The notes under the pieces are model-generated. The model worked only from the letters and a program-made list of their open reading frames with translations. It made no database searches and was not told the origin of the DNA. Of a stretch of 40,958 bases of DNA, positions 8,675 through 16,836 are shown piece by piece; the first letter of the stretch is position 1, and the number at the start of each line of letters is the position of its first letter. Both the position numbers and the translations under genes were made by a program. This DNA comes from Mycobacterium sp. E183 (GTDB lineage Bacteria > Actinomycetota > Actinomycetes > Mycobacteriales > Mycobacteriaceae), in the NCBI RefSeq assembly GCF_001667735.1, contig NZ_LZJN01000104.1, positions 1 to 40,958 on the forward strand, written 5' to 3'.

Positions 8675-9121
8675 CTAGGTGCGCATCCTGTCGATGAGAT
8701 TCGACAACACCACGATGCTCTCGCTTCTCTCGATGTCCGCGCTCGACCGGATGCGCTCGAGGGCGGCTTCCAGGTGCCGCATGTCGCGCGCCAGCACGTG
8801 CAGGATCGCATCCGACGTGCCGGTCACCGTCGCCGCGCTGGCCACCTCGGGGATGTCGACCCAGGCGGCGCGCAGCCGGTCGGGCGCGATCGTGCCGTGG
8901 CAGAAGACCTGCACGTAGGCCTCGGTGTTCCAGCCGAGTGCGTTGCGGTCGACGACCGTGGTGAAGCCCTTGATGACGCCGGTGTCCAGCATCCGGTCGA
9001 CCCGGCGCTTGACCGCGGGCGCAGACAGATTCACCTTCTCGCCGATTTCGGCGAACGTGGCCCGCGCATGCTCGGTCAGTTCGGTCAGGATGCGGGAGTC
9101 GGTCTCGTCGAGGCGCTCCAT
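8675..9121 (-). CDS. Lrp/AsnC-family regulator (Rv2324-like)
   Basis: This 148-residue protein has a helix-turn-helix at about 4-55 (with FAEIGEKVNLSAPAVKRRVD as the core) and a C-terminal RAM/AsnC ligand-binding domain (about 65-145), including the G-T-S-D-A-I-L turn that binds amino acids in this family. Its length matches the M. tuberculosis equivalent. It is transcribed divergently from the guanidino-hydrolase/rocD/rocE/usp operon with a 122-base spacer, so it is most likely the local, amino-acid-responsive regulator of arginine/ornithine use. The effector is probably arginine or ornithine by context; nothing in the sequence proves it. Confidence 0.9.
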   Translation of the reverse strand: MERLDETDSRILTELTEHARATFAEIGEKVNLSAPAVKRRVDRMLDTGVIKGFTTVVDRNALGWNTEAYVQVFCHGTIAPDRLRAAWVDIPEVASAATVTGTSDAILHVLARDMRHLEAALERIRSSADIERSESIVVLSNLIDRMRT

Positions 9122-9140
9122 CGCCCTCCGTTTCGGTCGT

Positions 9141-9217
9141 GCGCAACAAATCGATGCCAGCAGCAGTCTAACGCAATAAACCGCGCATAGACACGCAACA
9201 GCTAGCGTTTGATTGTG
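9141..9217. promoter_or_regulatory. Candidate Lrp binding region upstream of arginine operon
   Basis: The divergent spacer holds three same-direction copies of cgcaAYA (9142 cgcaaca, 9172 cgcaata, 9194 cgcaaca) and, just after them, an inverted counterpart (gcgtttgattg, from 9205). Repeated short half-sites spaced by two to three helical turns are typical of Lrp/AsnC octamer binding. The assignment rests on pattern and position only. Confidence 0.38.
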
Positions 9218-9243
9218 TACCGAGGCGCCAATACCGTTGATTT

Positions 9244-10101
9244 ATGACGGAACAGTACGTCGCGGCGCCCGCGCCCTCCCCGGCGCGACCGGGGCACATT
9301 CGAACGCCAACCGCCCGCCGCTACGCGATGACGCCGCCGACGTTCTTCGCGGTCGAGTACGCGATCAACCCGTGGATGGACACCTCGACGCCGGTCGACG
9401 TCGGGCTCGCGCACGCGCAATGGGAGGCGTTGCGCGCGACCTACCGCCGGCTGGGCCACCGGGTGGACGTGATCGAGCCCGCGGCCGGACTGCCGGACAT
9501 GGTGTACGCCGCCAACGGCGGATTCATCGCCGGCGACGTCGCGATCGTCGCGAAGTTTCGATTCGCGCAGCGCGCCGGTGAATCGCGCGCCTACGCCGAC
9601 TGGATGTCATCCATCGGGTACCGGCCGGTGTCCACCCGTCATGTCAACGAGGGGCAGGGCGACCTGCTGATGGTCGGGCAAACGGTATTGGCGGGCTACG
9701 GCTTTCGCACCGACCGGCGCGCGCACCCGGAAATCTCCGCGGCGCTTCGCCTGCCCGTCGTTTCACTCGAATTGGTGGATCCGCGTTTCTACCATCTCGA
9801 CACCGCGCTGGCCGTGCTCGACGACCACACGATCGCGTTCTACCCGCCGGCGTTCAGCGCCGCCGCGCAGGATCAACTGCAGGCGTTGTTCCCCGACGCG
9901 ATCGTGGTGGGAAGCGCCGACGCGTTCGTGCTCGGCCTCAACGTCGTGTCTGACGGACGGCGCGTCGTCTTGCCCGCGGCGGCAACCGGATTCGCCGCGC
10001 AACTACGTGCCGCGGGCTTCGAGCCCGTCGGCGTCGACCTCTCTGAGCTCCTCAAGGGAGGCGGTTCGGTCAAGTGCTGCACATTGGAGGTCTTTCCATG
10101 A
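9244..10101 (+). CDS. Guanidine-modifying hydrolase (dimethylargininase/arginine dihydrolase-like, Rv2323c-like)
   Basis: This 285-residue protein belongs to the pentein superfamily. Catalytic positions are visible: PDMVYAANGGF (84-94), E136 and D140 in NEGQGD, His184 in FYHLDTAL and a Cys near the end in GGGSVKCC (C278/C279). It is usually annotated as dimethylargininase. However, dimethylargininases normally carry an acidic residue in the V-x-x-D turn where this protein has Asn91. An Asn at that place is, as I recall, what lets ArgZ/AgrE-type enzymes take arginine all the way to ornithine, CO2 and ammonia. The next genes consume ornithine and import basic amino acids, which supports an ornithine-forming role. 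The stop overlaps rocD by four bases. The family is firm; the exact reaction is not. Confidence 0.82.
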   Translation: MTEQYVAAPAPSPARPGHIRTPTARRYAMTPPTFFAVEYAINPWMDTSTPVDVGLAHAQWEALRATYRRLGHRVDVIEPAAGLPDMVYAANGGFIAGDVAIVAKFRFAQRAGESRAYADWMSSIGYRPVSTRHVNEGQGDLLMVGQTVLAGYGFRTDRRAHPEISAALRLPVVSLELVDPRFYHLDTALAVLDDHTIAFYPPAFSAAAQDQLQALFPDAIVVGSADAFVLGLNVVSDGRRVVLPAAATGFAAQLRAAGFEPVGVDLSELLKGGGSVKCCTLEVFP

Positions 10102-11330
10102 CGATCCTCGCCCCGACTCCGACCGAAACCGATGCCGCCATCGAGCTGGTCGAACGCCATGCGGCGCACAACTATTCGCCGCTGCCGGTGGTGGCCGCCA
10201 GCGCGGAGGGCGCATGGATCACCGACGTGGAGGGTCGGCGTTACCTGGACTGTCTGGCCGCCTACTCGGCGGTGAACTTCGGCCATCGCAACCCGGAGAT
10301 CACGGCAGCGGCCCACGCCCAGCTCGACACCGTCACGCTGGTGAGCCGCGCTTTCCATTCCGACACCCTTGGCCCGTTCTGCGCCGCTTTGGCCCGGCTG
10401 TGCGGCAAGGACCTGGTGCTGCCGATGAACTCGGGCGCCGAAGCCGTGGAGAGCGGTCTCAAGATCGCCCGCAAGTGGGGCGCCGACGTCAAGGGCGTCC
10501 CCGACGGTCGCGCAAACATCATCGTGGCCGACAACAACTTTCACGGTCGCACGATCAGCATCGTCAGCTTCTCCTCGGATCCCACGGCGCGGGACGGTTT
10601 CGGGCCGTTCACGCCGGGGTTCCGCTCGGTGCCCTTCGGCGACGCAGACGCGCTGGCGTGTGCGATCGACGACGACACGGTCGCCGTGCTGCTGGAACCG
10701 ATTCAGGGCGAGGCGGGCATCGTCGTTCCGCCCGACGACTACCTGCCCGCCGTTCGCGCCGTGTGCAGCGAGCGCAACGTGTTGATGATCGCCGACGAGA
10801 TCCAGTCCGGCCTGGCGCGTACAGGCCACACATTCGCCTGCGACCACTGGGGCGTGGTGCCGGACGTCTACCTGCTCGGTAAGGCGCTGGGCGGCGGCGT
10901 GGTCCCCCTGTCGGCGGTGGTCGCCGACCGCGAGATCCTGGGCGTGCTGCATCCCGGTGAACACGGCTCCACCTTCGGCGGTAACCCGTTGGCCGCCGCC
11001 ATCGGCACCACCGTGGTGTCCATCCTGCGGCGCGGAGAATTCCAGGCCCGTTCGGCGGTTTTGGGGGCACACCTGCACGCGCGTCTGCGCGCACTGCTGG
11101 GTCACGGCGTGCTGGAGGTGCGCGGGCTGGGGTTGTGGGCCGGGGTCGACGTCGACCCGCGGCTCGGGACGGGCAAGCAGATCAGCCTTCGACTGGCCGA
11201 CCGGGGCGTGTTGGTGAAGGACACGCACGGCTCGACGTTGCGGTTCGCGCCACCTTTGGTGATCGGCGAGCAGGAGATCGACTGGGCGATCGAGCAGTTC
11301 GCTTCTGTGCTGCGGGAGGCTGGCCCATAA
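10098..11330 (+). CDS. rocD: Ornithine aminotransferase RocD
   Basis: This 410-residue class III PLP aminotransferase converts ornithine and 2-oxoglutarate to glutamate semialdehyde and glutamate. Visible motifs are NSGAEAVESGLKIARKW (phosphate site), FHGRT, the PLP-ring aspartate in IADEIQSGLARTG (D233), the Schiff-base lysine in LLGKALGGG (K262), and the GSTFGGNPLA loop. ATG 10098 overlaps the upstream stop (atga) and has a good ribosome site, ggagg at 10086-10090. The frame is intact end to end; in M. tuberculosis H37Rv, as I recall, the gene is split into rocD1 and rocD2. It acts in the cytoplasm between the guanidino hydrolase and proline/glutamate metabolism. Confidence 0.94.
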   Translation: MTILAPTPTETDAAIELVERHAAHNYSPLPVVAASAEGAWITDVEGRRYLDCLAAYSAVNFGHRNPEITAAAHAQLDTVTLVSRAFHSDTLGPFCAALARLCGKDLVLPMNSGAEAVESGLKIARKWGADVKGVPDGRANIIVADNNFHGRTISIVSFSSDPTARDGFGPFTPGFRSVPFGDADALACAIDDDTVAVLLEPIQGEAGIVVPPDDYLPAVRAVCSERNVLMIADEIQSGLARTGHTFACDHWGVVPDVYLLGKALGGGVVPLSAVVADREILGVLHPGEHGSTFGGNPLAAAIGTTVVSILRRGEFQARSAVLGAHLHARLRALLGHGVLEVRGLGLWAGVDVDPRLGTGKQISLRLADRGVLVKDTHGSTLRFAPPLVIGEQEIDWAIEQFASVLREAGP

Positions 11331-11356
11331 TCAGCTGATCGAGCAAGGAGGGGTAA

Positions 11357-12802
11357 TTGCAACCCACGTCGATCAGCCTGAAGGAGCAGATGCTGCGGCG
11401 CCGACCGGTTGTCGGCACGCCCGTCGCGTACGGGGCCGCGGACCACCTCAAGCGGAGCATCGGCACTTTCCAGCTGACCATGTTCGGGGTCGGCTCGACG
11501 GTCGGGACGGGCATCTTCTTCGTCATGTCCCAGGCCGTGCCCGAAGCCGGCCCCGCAGTGATCCTCTCCTTCCTCATCGCCGGGGTCGCGGCCGGACTCG
11601 CGGCGATCTGCTACGCCGAATTGGCTTCGGCCGTGCCGGTTTCCGGGTCGTCGTACTCGTACGCGTACACCACCCTGGGCGAGGTGGTGGCGATGGGGGT
11701 GGCGGCCTGTCTGCTGCTCGAATACGGAGTCTCGACCGCCGCCGTCGCGGTCAACTGGAGCGGCTACCTCAACAAGCTGCTCGGCAACGTCTTCGGCTTC
11801 CAGTTGCCGCACGCGCTGTCGGCCGCGCCGTGGGATGCCAGGCCGGGCTACGTGAACGTGCCCGCGATCATCTTGATCGCGATGTGCGCGTTGCTGCTCA
11901 TCCGAGGCGCCAGCGAATCGGCCAGGGTCAACACGATCATGGTGCTCGTCAAGCTGGGCGTGCTGATCATCTTCGTGATCGTGGCGTTCACGGCGTTCGA
12001 CGCGCACCATTTCCACGACTTCGCGCCCTTCGGCGTTGCGGGAATCGGCTCGGCCGCCGGCACCATCTTTTTCTCCTATATCGGGCTTGACGCCGTGTCC
12101 ACCGCGGGTGACGAGGTGAAGGACCCGCAAAAGACCATGCCGCGCGCGCTGATTGGGGCTCTGGTGACCGTGACGAGCGTGTACGTGTTGGTCGCGGTGG
12201 CCGCGCTGGGGACCCAGCGCTGGCAGGACTTCGCCGGGCAGCAGGAGGCCGGGCTGGCCACCATCCTCGACAACGTCACGGGCGGCAGCTGGGCCGGCAC
12301 CATCCTGGCTGCGGGCGCGGTGATTTCGATCTTCTCCGTCACCCTGGTCACCATGTACGGGCAGACGCGGATCCTGTTCGCGATGGGCCGCGACGGCCTG
12401 CTGCCCACCCGATTCGCGCGGGTGAACACGCGCACGATGACGCCGGTGGGCAACACGGTGATCGTCGGCGTCGCGGCCTCCGCCCTGGCCGCCTTCATAC
12501 CGCTGGACAAGCTCGCGGACATGGTGTCCATCGGGACGCTCACCGCGTTCGTCGTCGTCTCCGCCGGAGTGATCATCTTGCGCGTGCGCGAGCCCGACCT
12601 GCCGCGCGGCTTCAAGGTGCCCGGTTATCCTGTCACGCCCGTCCTTTCGGTGTTGGCGTGCGGATACATCCTCGCGAGCCTGCATTGGTACACCTGGATT
12701 GCCTTCGGTGGCTGGATCGCGCTCGCGTTAGTCTTCTACTTCGTGTGGGGCCGCCATCACAGCGCGCTCAACGCCGAAACGCTCGAGCGGGACGCGCTGT
12801 GA
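11357..12802 (+). CDS. rocE: Cationic amino-acid permease RocE-like (APC family)
   Basis: This 481-residue inner-membrane transporter of the APC superfamily has about 12-13 hydrophobic helices. Helix 1 carries the substrate-binding GVGSTVGTGIFFVM stretch. FFSYIGLDAVSTAGDEVKDP is the family hallmark of helix 6 and the loop after it. The sequence is closest in style to the cationic amino-acid transporter branch (Rv2320c). The start is TTG 11357, chosen because AAGGAGGGG lies 4-12 bases before it; ATG 11390 would lose 11 residues. It follows rocD after 26 bases and overlaps the next gene by four, so it belongs to the arginine/ornithine operon and probably imports arginine or ornithine. Confidence 0.9.
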   Translation: MQPTSISLKEQMLRRRPVVGTPVAYGAADHLKRSIGTFQLTMFGVGSTVGTGIFFVMSQAVPEAGPAVILSFLIAGVAAGLAAICYAELASAVPVSGSSYSYAYTTLGEVVAMGVAACLLLEYGVSTAAVAVNWSGYLNKLLGNVFGFQLPHALSAAPWDARPGYVNVPAIILIAMCALLLIRGASESARVNTIMVLVKLGVLIIFVIVAFTAFDAHHFHDFAPFGVAGIGSAAGTIFFSYIGLDAVSTAGDEVKDPQKTMPRALIGALVTVTSVYVLVAVAALGTQRWQDFAGQQEAGLATILDNVTGGSWAGTILAAGAVISIFSVTLVTMYGQTRILFAMGRDGLLPTRFARVNTRTMTPVGNTVIVGVAASALAAFIPLDKLADMVSIGTLTAFVVVSAGVIILRVREPDLPRGFKVPGYPVTPVLSVLACGYILASLHWYTWIAFGGWIALALVFYFVWGRHHSALNAETLERDAL

Positions 12803-13677
12803 CCGTCGTCGTGGGCTACCGGGCCGGCAAGGTCGGGCTCTCCGGGCTGCATCTGGGCGTGCGCATCGCGCGGACCCGCGGCACCTCGCTCACCGTGGCG
12901 ACCATCGTGCCCAAGCCGTGGCTGACACCCTCGCGCGCCCGCGTCGACGCCGAGTACGAACTATGGGCCGACACCATGGCCGCGGAGTCGGCGAAGGAGG
13001 CCGCCCGGTTCATGGAAACGGTGGGCGACGGGATAGACGTCACGTACCTGCACCGCGCGCACGGATCGGTATCCGGGGGACTCCTCGAAATAGTCCACGA
13101 GGTGGACGCCGACGTGCTCGTGCTGGGGTCGTTGCCCAGCGGCGGGCGTGGGCAAGTGCTGATCGGCTCGACCGCCGACTGGCTGCTGCACGCCTCGCCC
13201 GTGCCGGTGGCGATCAGCCCGCGCAATTACCGATCGCACCAAGGCACGTTGACCCGGCTCAGCTGTGCCTATTCGGCCACCCCCGACTCGGTCGACGTGG
13301 TGAAGCGCTGCTATGACTTCGGACAGCGATTCGGCGTGCCGGTGCGAGTGATCACCTTCGCCGTTCGCGGCAAGACGATGTATCCCCCGGAGGTCGGGCT
13401 CGAGGTCGAGGATCAGGTGCTGGCGGCCTGGGCCGCCCAGGTGCGCGACATCCTCGAGGAACTCAAGACCGACCAGATCGTGAGCGAAGACGTTGCGCTG
13501 CAGGTGGTTACCGGACGCAGCTGGAAAGAGGCACTGGCGAAGGCGGATTGGCAGGAGGGCGAGATACTCGCGCTGGGCACCCGGCCGCGCGGTGACATCC
13601 GGCGGGTCTTCCTCGGTTCGCGCAGCGCCAAGATCATCCGGGAGAGCCCGGTGCCGGTGCTGGTGCTGCCCGGCTAG
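12799..13677 (+). CDS. Universal stress protein, tandem Usp domains (Rv2319c-like)
   Basis: This 292-residue protein has two Usp folds (about 1-140 and 150-292). Each ends in the nucleotide-binding pattern G-x2-G-x9-G-(S/T): first about GSLPSGGRGQVLIGST, second GTRPRGDIRRVFLGS, followed by the SPVPV strand. ATP binding is therefore likely in both. GTG 12799 overlaps the permease stop by four bases (gtga), so it is translated with the permease. Pairing of Usp proteins with amino-acid permeases is common and suggests regulation of the transporter, though no mechanism can be read here. Its end overlaps convergent uspC by four bases. Confidence 0.88.
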   Translation: MTVVVGYRAGKVGLSGLHLGVRIARTRGTSLTVATIVPKPWLTPSRARVDAEYELWADTMAAESAKEAARFMETVGDGIDVTYLHRAHGSVSGGLLEIVHEVDADVLVLGSLPSGGRGQVLIGSTADWLLHASPVPVAISPRNYRSHQGTLTRLSCAYSATPDSVDVVKRCYDFGQRFGVPVRVITFAVRGKTMYPPEVGLEVEDQVLAAWAAQVRDILEELKTDQIVSEDVALQVVTGRSWKEALAKADWQEGEILALGTRPRGDIRRVFLGSRSAKIIRESPVPVLVLPG

Positions 13678-15011
13678 CGCTGCGCCGCGGCGTTGGCGGC
13701 CGCTTGGGCCTTGCCCAGGGTGGTCGCGACATCGCCCCGGCCCAGGAACATTTCATCGAAGTACGGCCGCAGGGCGTCGTTGCCGGCCGCGAAGCCCGCA
13801 CCGCCGGGTGCCGCGATGCGCGGCCCGTTGAGCACGGCGAAGAAGGGCGTGACGTCGACGCCCCGGGCGGCCCAGTAGTCGAAGTAAACCGGTTGGGCCG
13901 ACAGGACCGCCGGGATGGCCGCGCCCTCGCGCCCGAGGAACTCGTTGCCCTCCTTGCTGCCCATCCAGGTCAGGACCTGACGCACCGCTTCGGGATGCTT
14001 CGTCGCGGCATTGCCCGCCGCCGCAATGCCATTGGTGACGCTCACCCGGCCCACCGGGCCGGCCGGCATCATCGTCACGCCCCAGCGGAAGCGGGCATCG
14101 CGGGCCACCGGCGCCAGGTTGTAGGTGCCGGATTGGAAGAGCGCCATCCTGCCGGCCAGGAACTGGTTGCGGGAGAAGTCCCCGTTGTCGTTGGTGTCCG
14201 AGGCGGGCGGCGCGACGTGGTCGTCGTTGATCAGGCCAACCAGGTAACTGAAGGCCCGCACCGCACCCGGATTGTCGAACGCGAACTGGTCGCCGCGCTG
14301 GAAAATCCCGCCGGCCGAACCGATGTAGTTGAGGTAGATGCCCTGCGGGTCGTTGGCGGCGTTGTAGCCCCACTGCCGAACCCGTCGGGCGTCGAAACCG
14401 GCTGTGTTTCCGGCGTGTCCGTCCGCGTCCACCGTGAGCCGGGCCAGCATGGGCCGCAACGTGTCACCGCCGTCAGCGCTCCACCGCAAACCGCTCAGCT
14501 GGGCCGGTTCGACACCGGCCGCGGCGAGCAGGTCCGCGTTGTAGTACAGCGCGATCCCCGCATCGGTCAGCTGCGGCACACCCCACAGCACGCCGCCGCG
14601 GGTGAATTGGTCGACGACCGCCGAATCCCACGCCGAGGCGGACCCTGGCTTGAGGGCGGCGCCGATGTTCATCAGCCGGCCGCTGTCGGCGTAGGCGGCC
14701 AGGTAAGCGTTGGAGAGCCAGAAGATGTCGTCGGCGCTACCGCCGGCGACATCGGTGCGCAGCGTGTCGAAGTACGTCGAATACGACACCACGCTGGTGT
14801 GCACCACGATGTCGGGATGCGCGCGGTTGAACGCCGCGAAGGACTGCCGGTAGGCCGCGGCGATCTGGTCGGCCCAGACCCGCACCGTCACGACGACCTT
14901 GCCGCCCGGGGGCTGACCGGAGTAGTCGAGCAACACCGCGGTCGCGCCCAACAGAACAGCCACCAGGGCGAGCGCCCCGGCCATCAGCGTCGACACGCGA
15001 GGCCGGCTCAT
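13674..15011 (-). CDS. uspC: UspC amino-sugar ABC transporter substrate-binding protein
   Basis: This 445-residue extracytoplasmic solute-binding protein of the MalE-like family has a basic N-terminus (MSRPR), one hydrophobic helix (about 9-29) and then the mature domain beginning near GGKVVVTVRVWADQ. The M. tuberculosis orthologue Rv2318 is known to bind amino sugars. There is no Cys after the signal helix, so the common lipoprotein label is not supported here; the protein is probably anchored by the uncleaved helix or released by signal peptidase I. It is the last gene of uspA-uspB-uspC, 79 bases after uspB. No ATPase gene is in the cluster. Confidence 0.9.
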   Translation of the reverse strand: MSRPRVSTLMAGALALVAVLLGATAVLLDYSGQPPGGKVVVTVRVWADQIAAAYRQSFAAFNRAHPDIVVHTSVVSYSTYFDTLRTDVAGGSADDIFWLSNAYLAAYADSGRLMNIGAALKPGSASAWDSAVVDQFTRGGVLWGVPQLTDAGIALYYNADLLAAAGVEPAQLSGLRWSADGGDTLRPMLARLTVDADGHAGNTAGFDARRVRQWGYNAANDPQGIYLNYIGSAGGIFQRGDQFAFDNPGAVRAFSYLVGLINDDHVAPPASDTNDNGDFSRNQFLAGRMALFQSGTYNLAPVARDARFRWGVTMMPAGPVGRVSVTNGIAAAGNAATKHPEAVRQVLTWMGSKEGNEFLGREGAAIPAVLSAQPVYFDYWAARGVDVTPFFAVLNGPRIAAPGGAGFAAGNDALRPYFDEMFLGRGDVATTLGKAQAAANAAAQR

Positions 15012-15090
15012 GATGTGCGCCCAGATTGCCGTGGTGGTCGTAAGGCGCCGAAAATCACAGCCCTGACCGCAATCTCGATGCGCGGCCTGG

Positions 15091-15906
15091 TCATTTGAGC
15101 CCCGAGACGACGATCGAAGCGACGATGTGACGCTGGAAGACCACGAACAGCGCGATCAACGGGACGATGGCGACCGTCGTCGCCGCCATCACCAACGTCC
15201 ACTGGGCGTTGAACCGCGATTGCAAGTCGGCCGTCGCCACCGTGAGCACCCGCCACTTGTGCCCGCTGGTGATCACCAACGGCCACATGAAGTTATTCCA
15301 CTGCGAAACCACCGTGATCAACGTCAGAGCAGCCAGGACCGGCCGGCTGGACGGGATGACCACGTGCACGATGACGTCCAACGTGTTGGCGCCGTCCAGG
15401 TGGGCGGCGTTGACCAAGTCGTTCGGGATGATGCGAAAGTGCTCGCGTAGCAGGAAGATCGCGTACGGCGAGCCGAACATGAAGGGCAGCACCAACGCCC
15501 AGAACGTGTTCCGCAGGCCGAGTTGGGCCATCATCAGATACAGCGGCACCACCGTCACCGTCCCCGGCACCATCAACGTCGCGATGTACACCCAGAACAG
15601 CGCGTCGCGCCCGGGAAAGTCCAACCGCGCGAACGCGTATCCCGCCAGCACCGAAAAGGTCATCTGGCCCAGCAGGATCACGGCGGTCATCAACGCGGTC
15701 ACGGCGGCCGCCCGGCCGAATCCGGCTCCGCCCAGGTCGGCGTAGTTGGCGAGCGTGAACGGCCGCGGCAGCTGCAGGGGCGTGCCCGTGGCGAACTGGT
15801 GCGCCGAGGTGAACGAGGTGAGCAGGCCAAGAGCGAACGGCGCCAAGGTGATCAGCGCACCGAGGATGAGCCCGGCGTAGATGACGAGCCGCCTAGGTGA
15901 GGTCAT
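15091..15906 (-). CDS. uspB: UspB ABC sugar permease
   Basis: This 271-residue inner-membrane permease of the MalG type has about six helices. The cytoplasmic EAA-type coupling loop reads NAAHLDGANTLDVIVHVVIP (about 165-184). ATG 15906 overlaps the uspA stop by 14 bases, so the two permease subunits are coupled. It forms a heterodimer with UspA and receives substrate from UspC. A transporter of this class needs two copies of a MalK-like ATPase, which must come from another locus. Confidence 0.92.
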   Translation of the reverse strand: MTSPRRLVIYAGLILGALITLAPFALGLLTSFTSAHQFATGTPLQLPRPFTLANYADLGGAGFGRAAAVTALMTAVILLGQMTFSVLAGYAFARLDFPGRDALFWVYIATLMVPGTVTVVPLYLMMAQLGLRNTFWALVLPFMFGSPYAIFLLREHFRIIPNDLVNAAHLDGANTLDVIVHVVIPSSRPVLAALTLITVVSQWNNFMWPLVITSGHKWRVLTVATADLQSRFNAQWTLVMAATTVAIVPLIALFVVFQRHIVASIVVSGLK

Positions 15907-16777
15907 AGCTGATCCGCCGCCGGAAATACAGGTGTTGCACCATGGTGACGCCGATCAGGATGACGAACAACACCACCGCCATCACCGACGCGCGCCCGAT
16001 GGCCGCGGAGCCGAACGCCTCGGCGTAGATGCGGTGGGCCACCAGGTCGGTGCTGCCGCCGGGCCCGCCGCCGGTCAGCGCGTAGACCATGTCGAAAACC
16101 TGTGCGGTGCTGACGATCCCCGTTACGAGGACGAAGAACGTGGTCGGCCGCAGCATGGGCAGGGTGATGCGCCAGAACCGTTGCCAGGCGGTCGCGCCGT
16201 CGGTGCGCGCGGCCGCGTGGATGTCGTCGGGGATGGCCAGCAAGCCCGCCAGGAACGACAGCGAGACGTATCCGACGTTCGTCCATACGACGACGGCCGA
16301 GACGAGCGGCAGCGCGAAGCTGGGGTCCGACAGCCACTCGATGCTGTGGCCCAGCAGGGTGCTGACGGCGCCGTCGGTGGGAGCAAGAATCCAGCGCCAC
16401 AGCACCGCGATCGCCAGCGGGGCGCAGATCCAGGGCAACACGTAGAGGGTGCGGAACAGGCCGGTGCCGGGAAGCTGGCGGGCCAACATCGACGCGGCCA
16501 GCAGACCCAGCACCGTCTGCGCCGGAACCACGATCGCCACGAAGAGGGCGGTGACGATCAGCGAGTTGGCGAAGGTGCGATCGGTCAGCACCGACCGCCA
16601 GTTCGACAGGCCTACATAGTGCAGCGGCCCGAGCAGGTCCCATCGGTACAGGCTCAACCAGATCACCACGAGGATGGGCAGCAGCAAGAAGGCGAGCACA
16701 CCGAACAGGCTGGGCGCCAGCAGGGCATAGCCCAGCGCGGTGGAGCGAGGCTGTGTCCTCCGGACGCCGCTGGCCAT
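15893..16777 (-). CDS. uspA: UspA ABC sugar permease
   Basis: This 294-residue MalF-type permease has about six helices and an EAA-type loop (AAARTDGATAWQRFWRITLP, about 204-223). ATG 16777 was chosen over a frame extension to 16843 because the extension has no permease character and would run into the divergent tldD promoter and start. There is no Shine-Dalgarno before ATG 16777 (the bases read ttaattacctcc), so the message may be leaderless or nearly so. It is first in the uspABC operon and divergent from tldD with 59 bases between the starts. Confidence 0.9.
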   Translation of the reverse strand: MASGVRRTQPRSTALGYALLAPSLFGVLAFLLLPILVVIWLSLYRWDLLGPLHYVGLSNWRSVLTDRTFANSLIVTALFVAIVVPAQTVLGLLAASMLARQLPGTGLFRTLYVLPWICAPLAIAVLWRWILAPTDGAVSTLLGHSIEWLSDPSFALPLVSAVVVWTNVGYVSLSFLAGLLAIPDDIHAAARTDGATAWQRFWRITLPMLRPTTFFVLVTGIVSTAQVFDMVYALTGGGPGGSTDLVAHRIYAEAFGSAAIGRASVMAVVLFVILIGVTMVQHLYFRRRISYDLT

Positions 16778-16836
16778 GGAGGTAATTAAAGCGGGCGGCG
16801 CCCGGGTTTGGGGTGAACGGCCGTTACGGTGGAACG

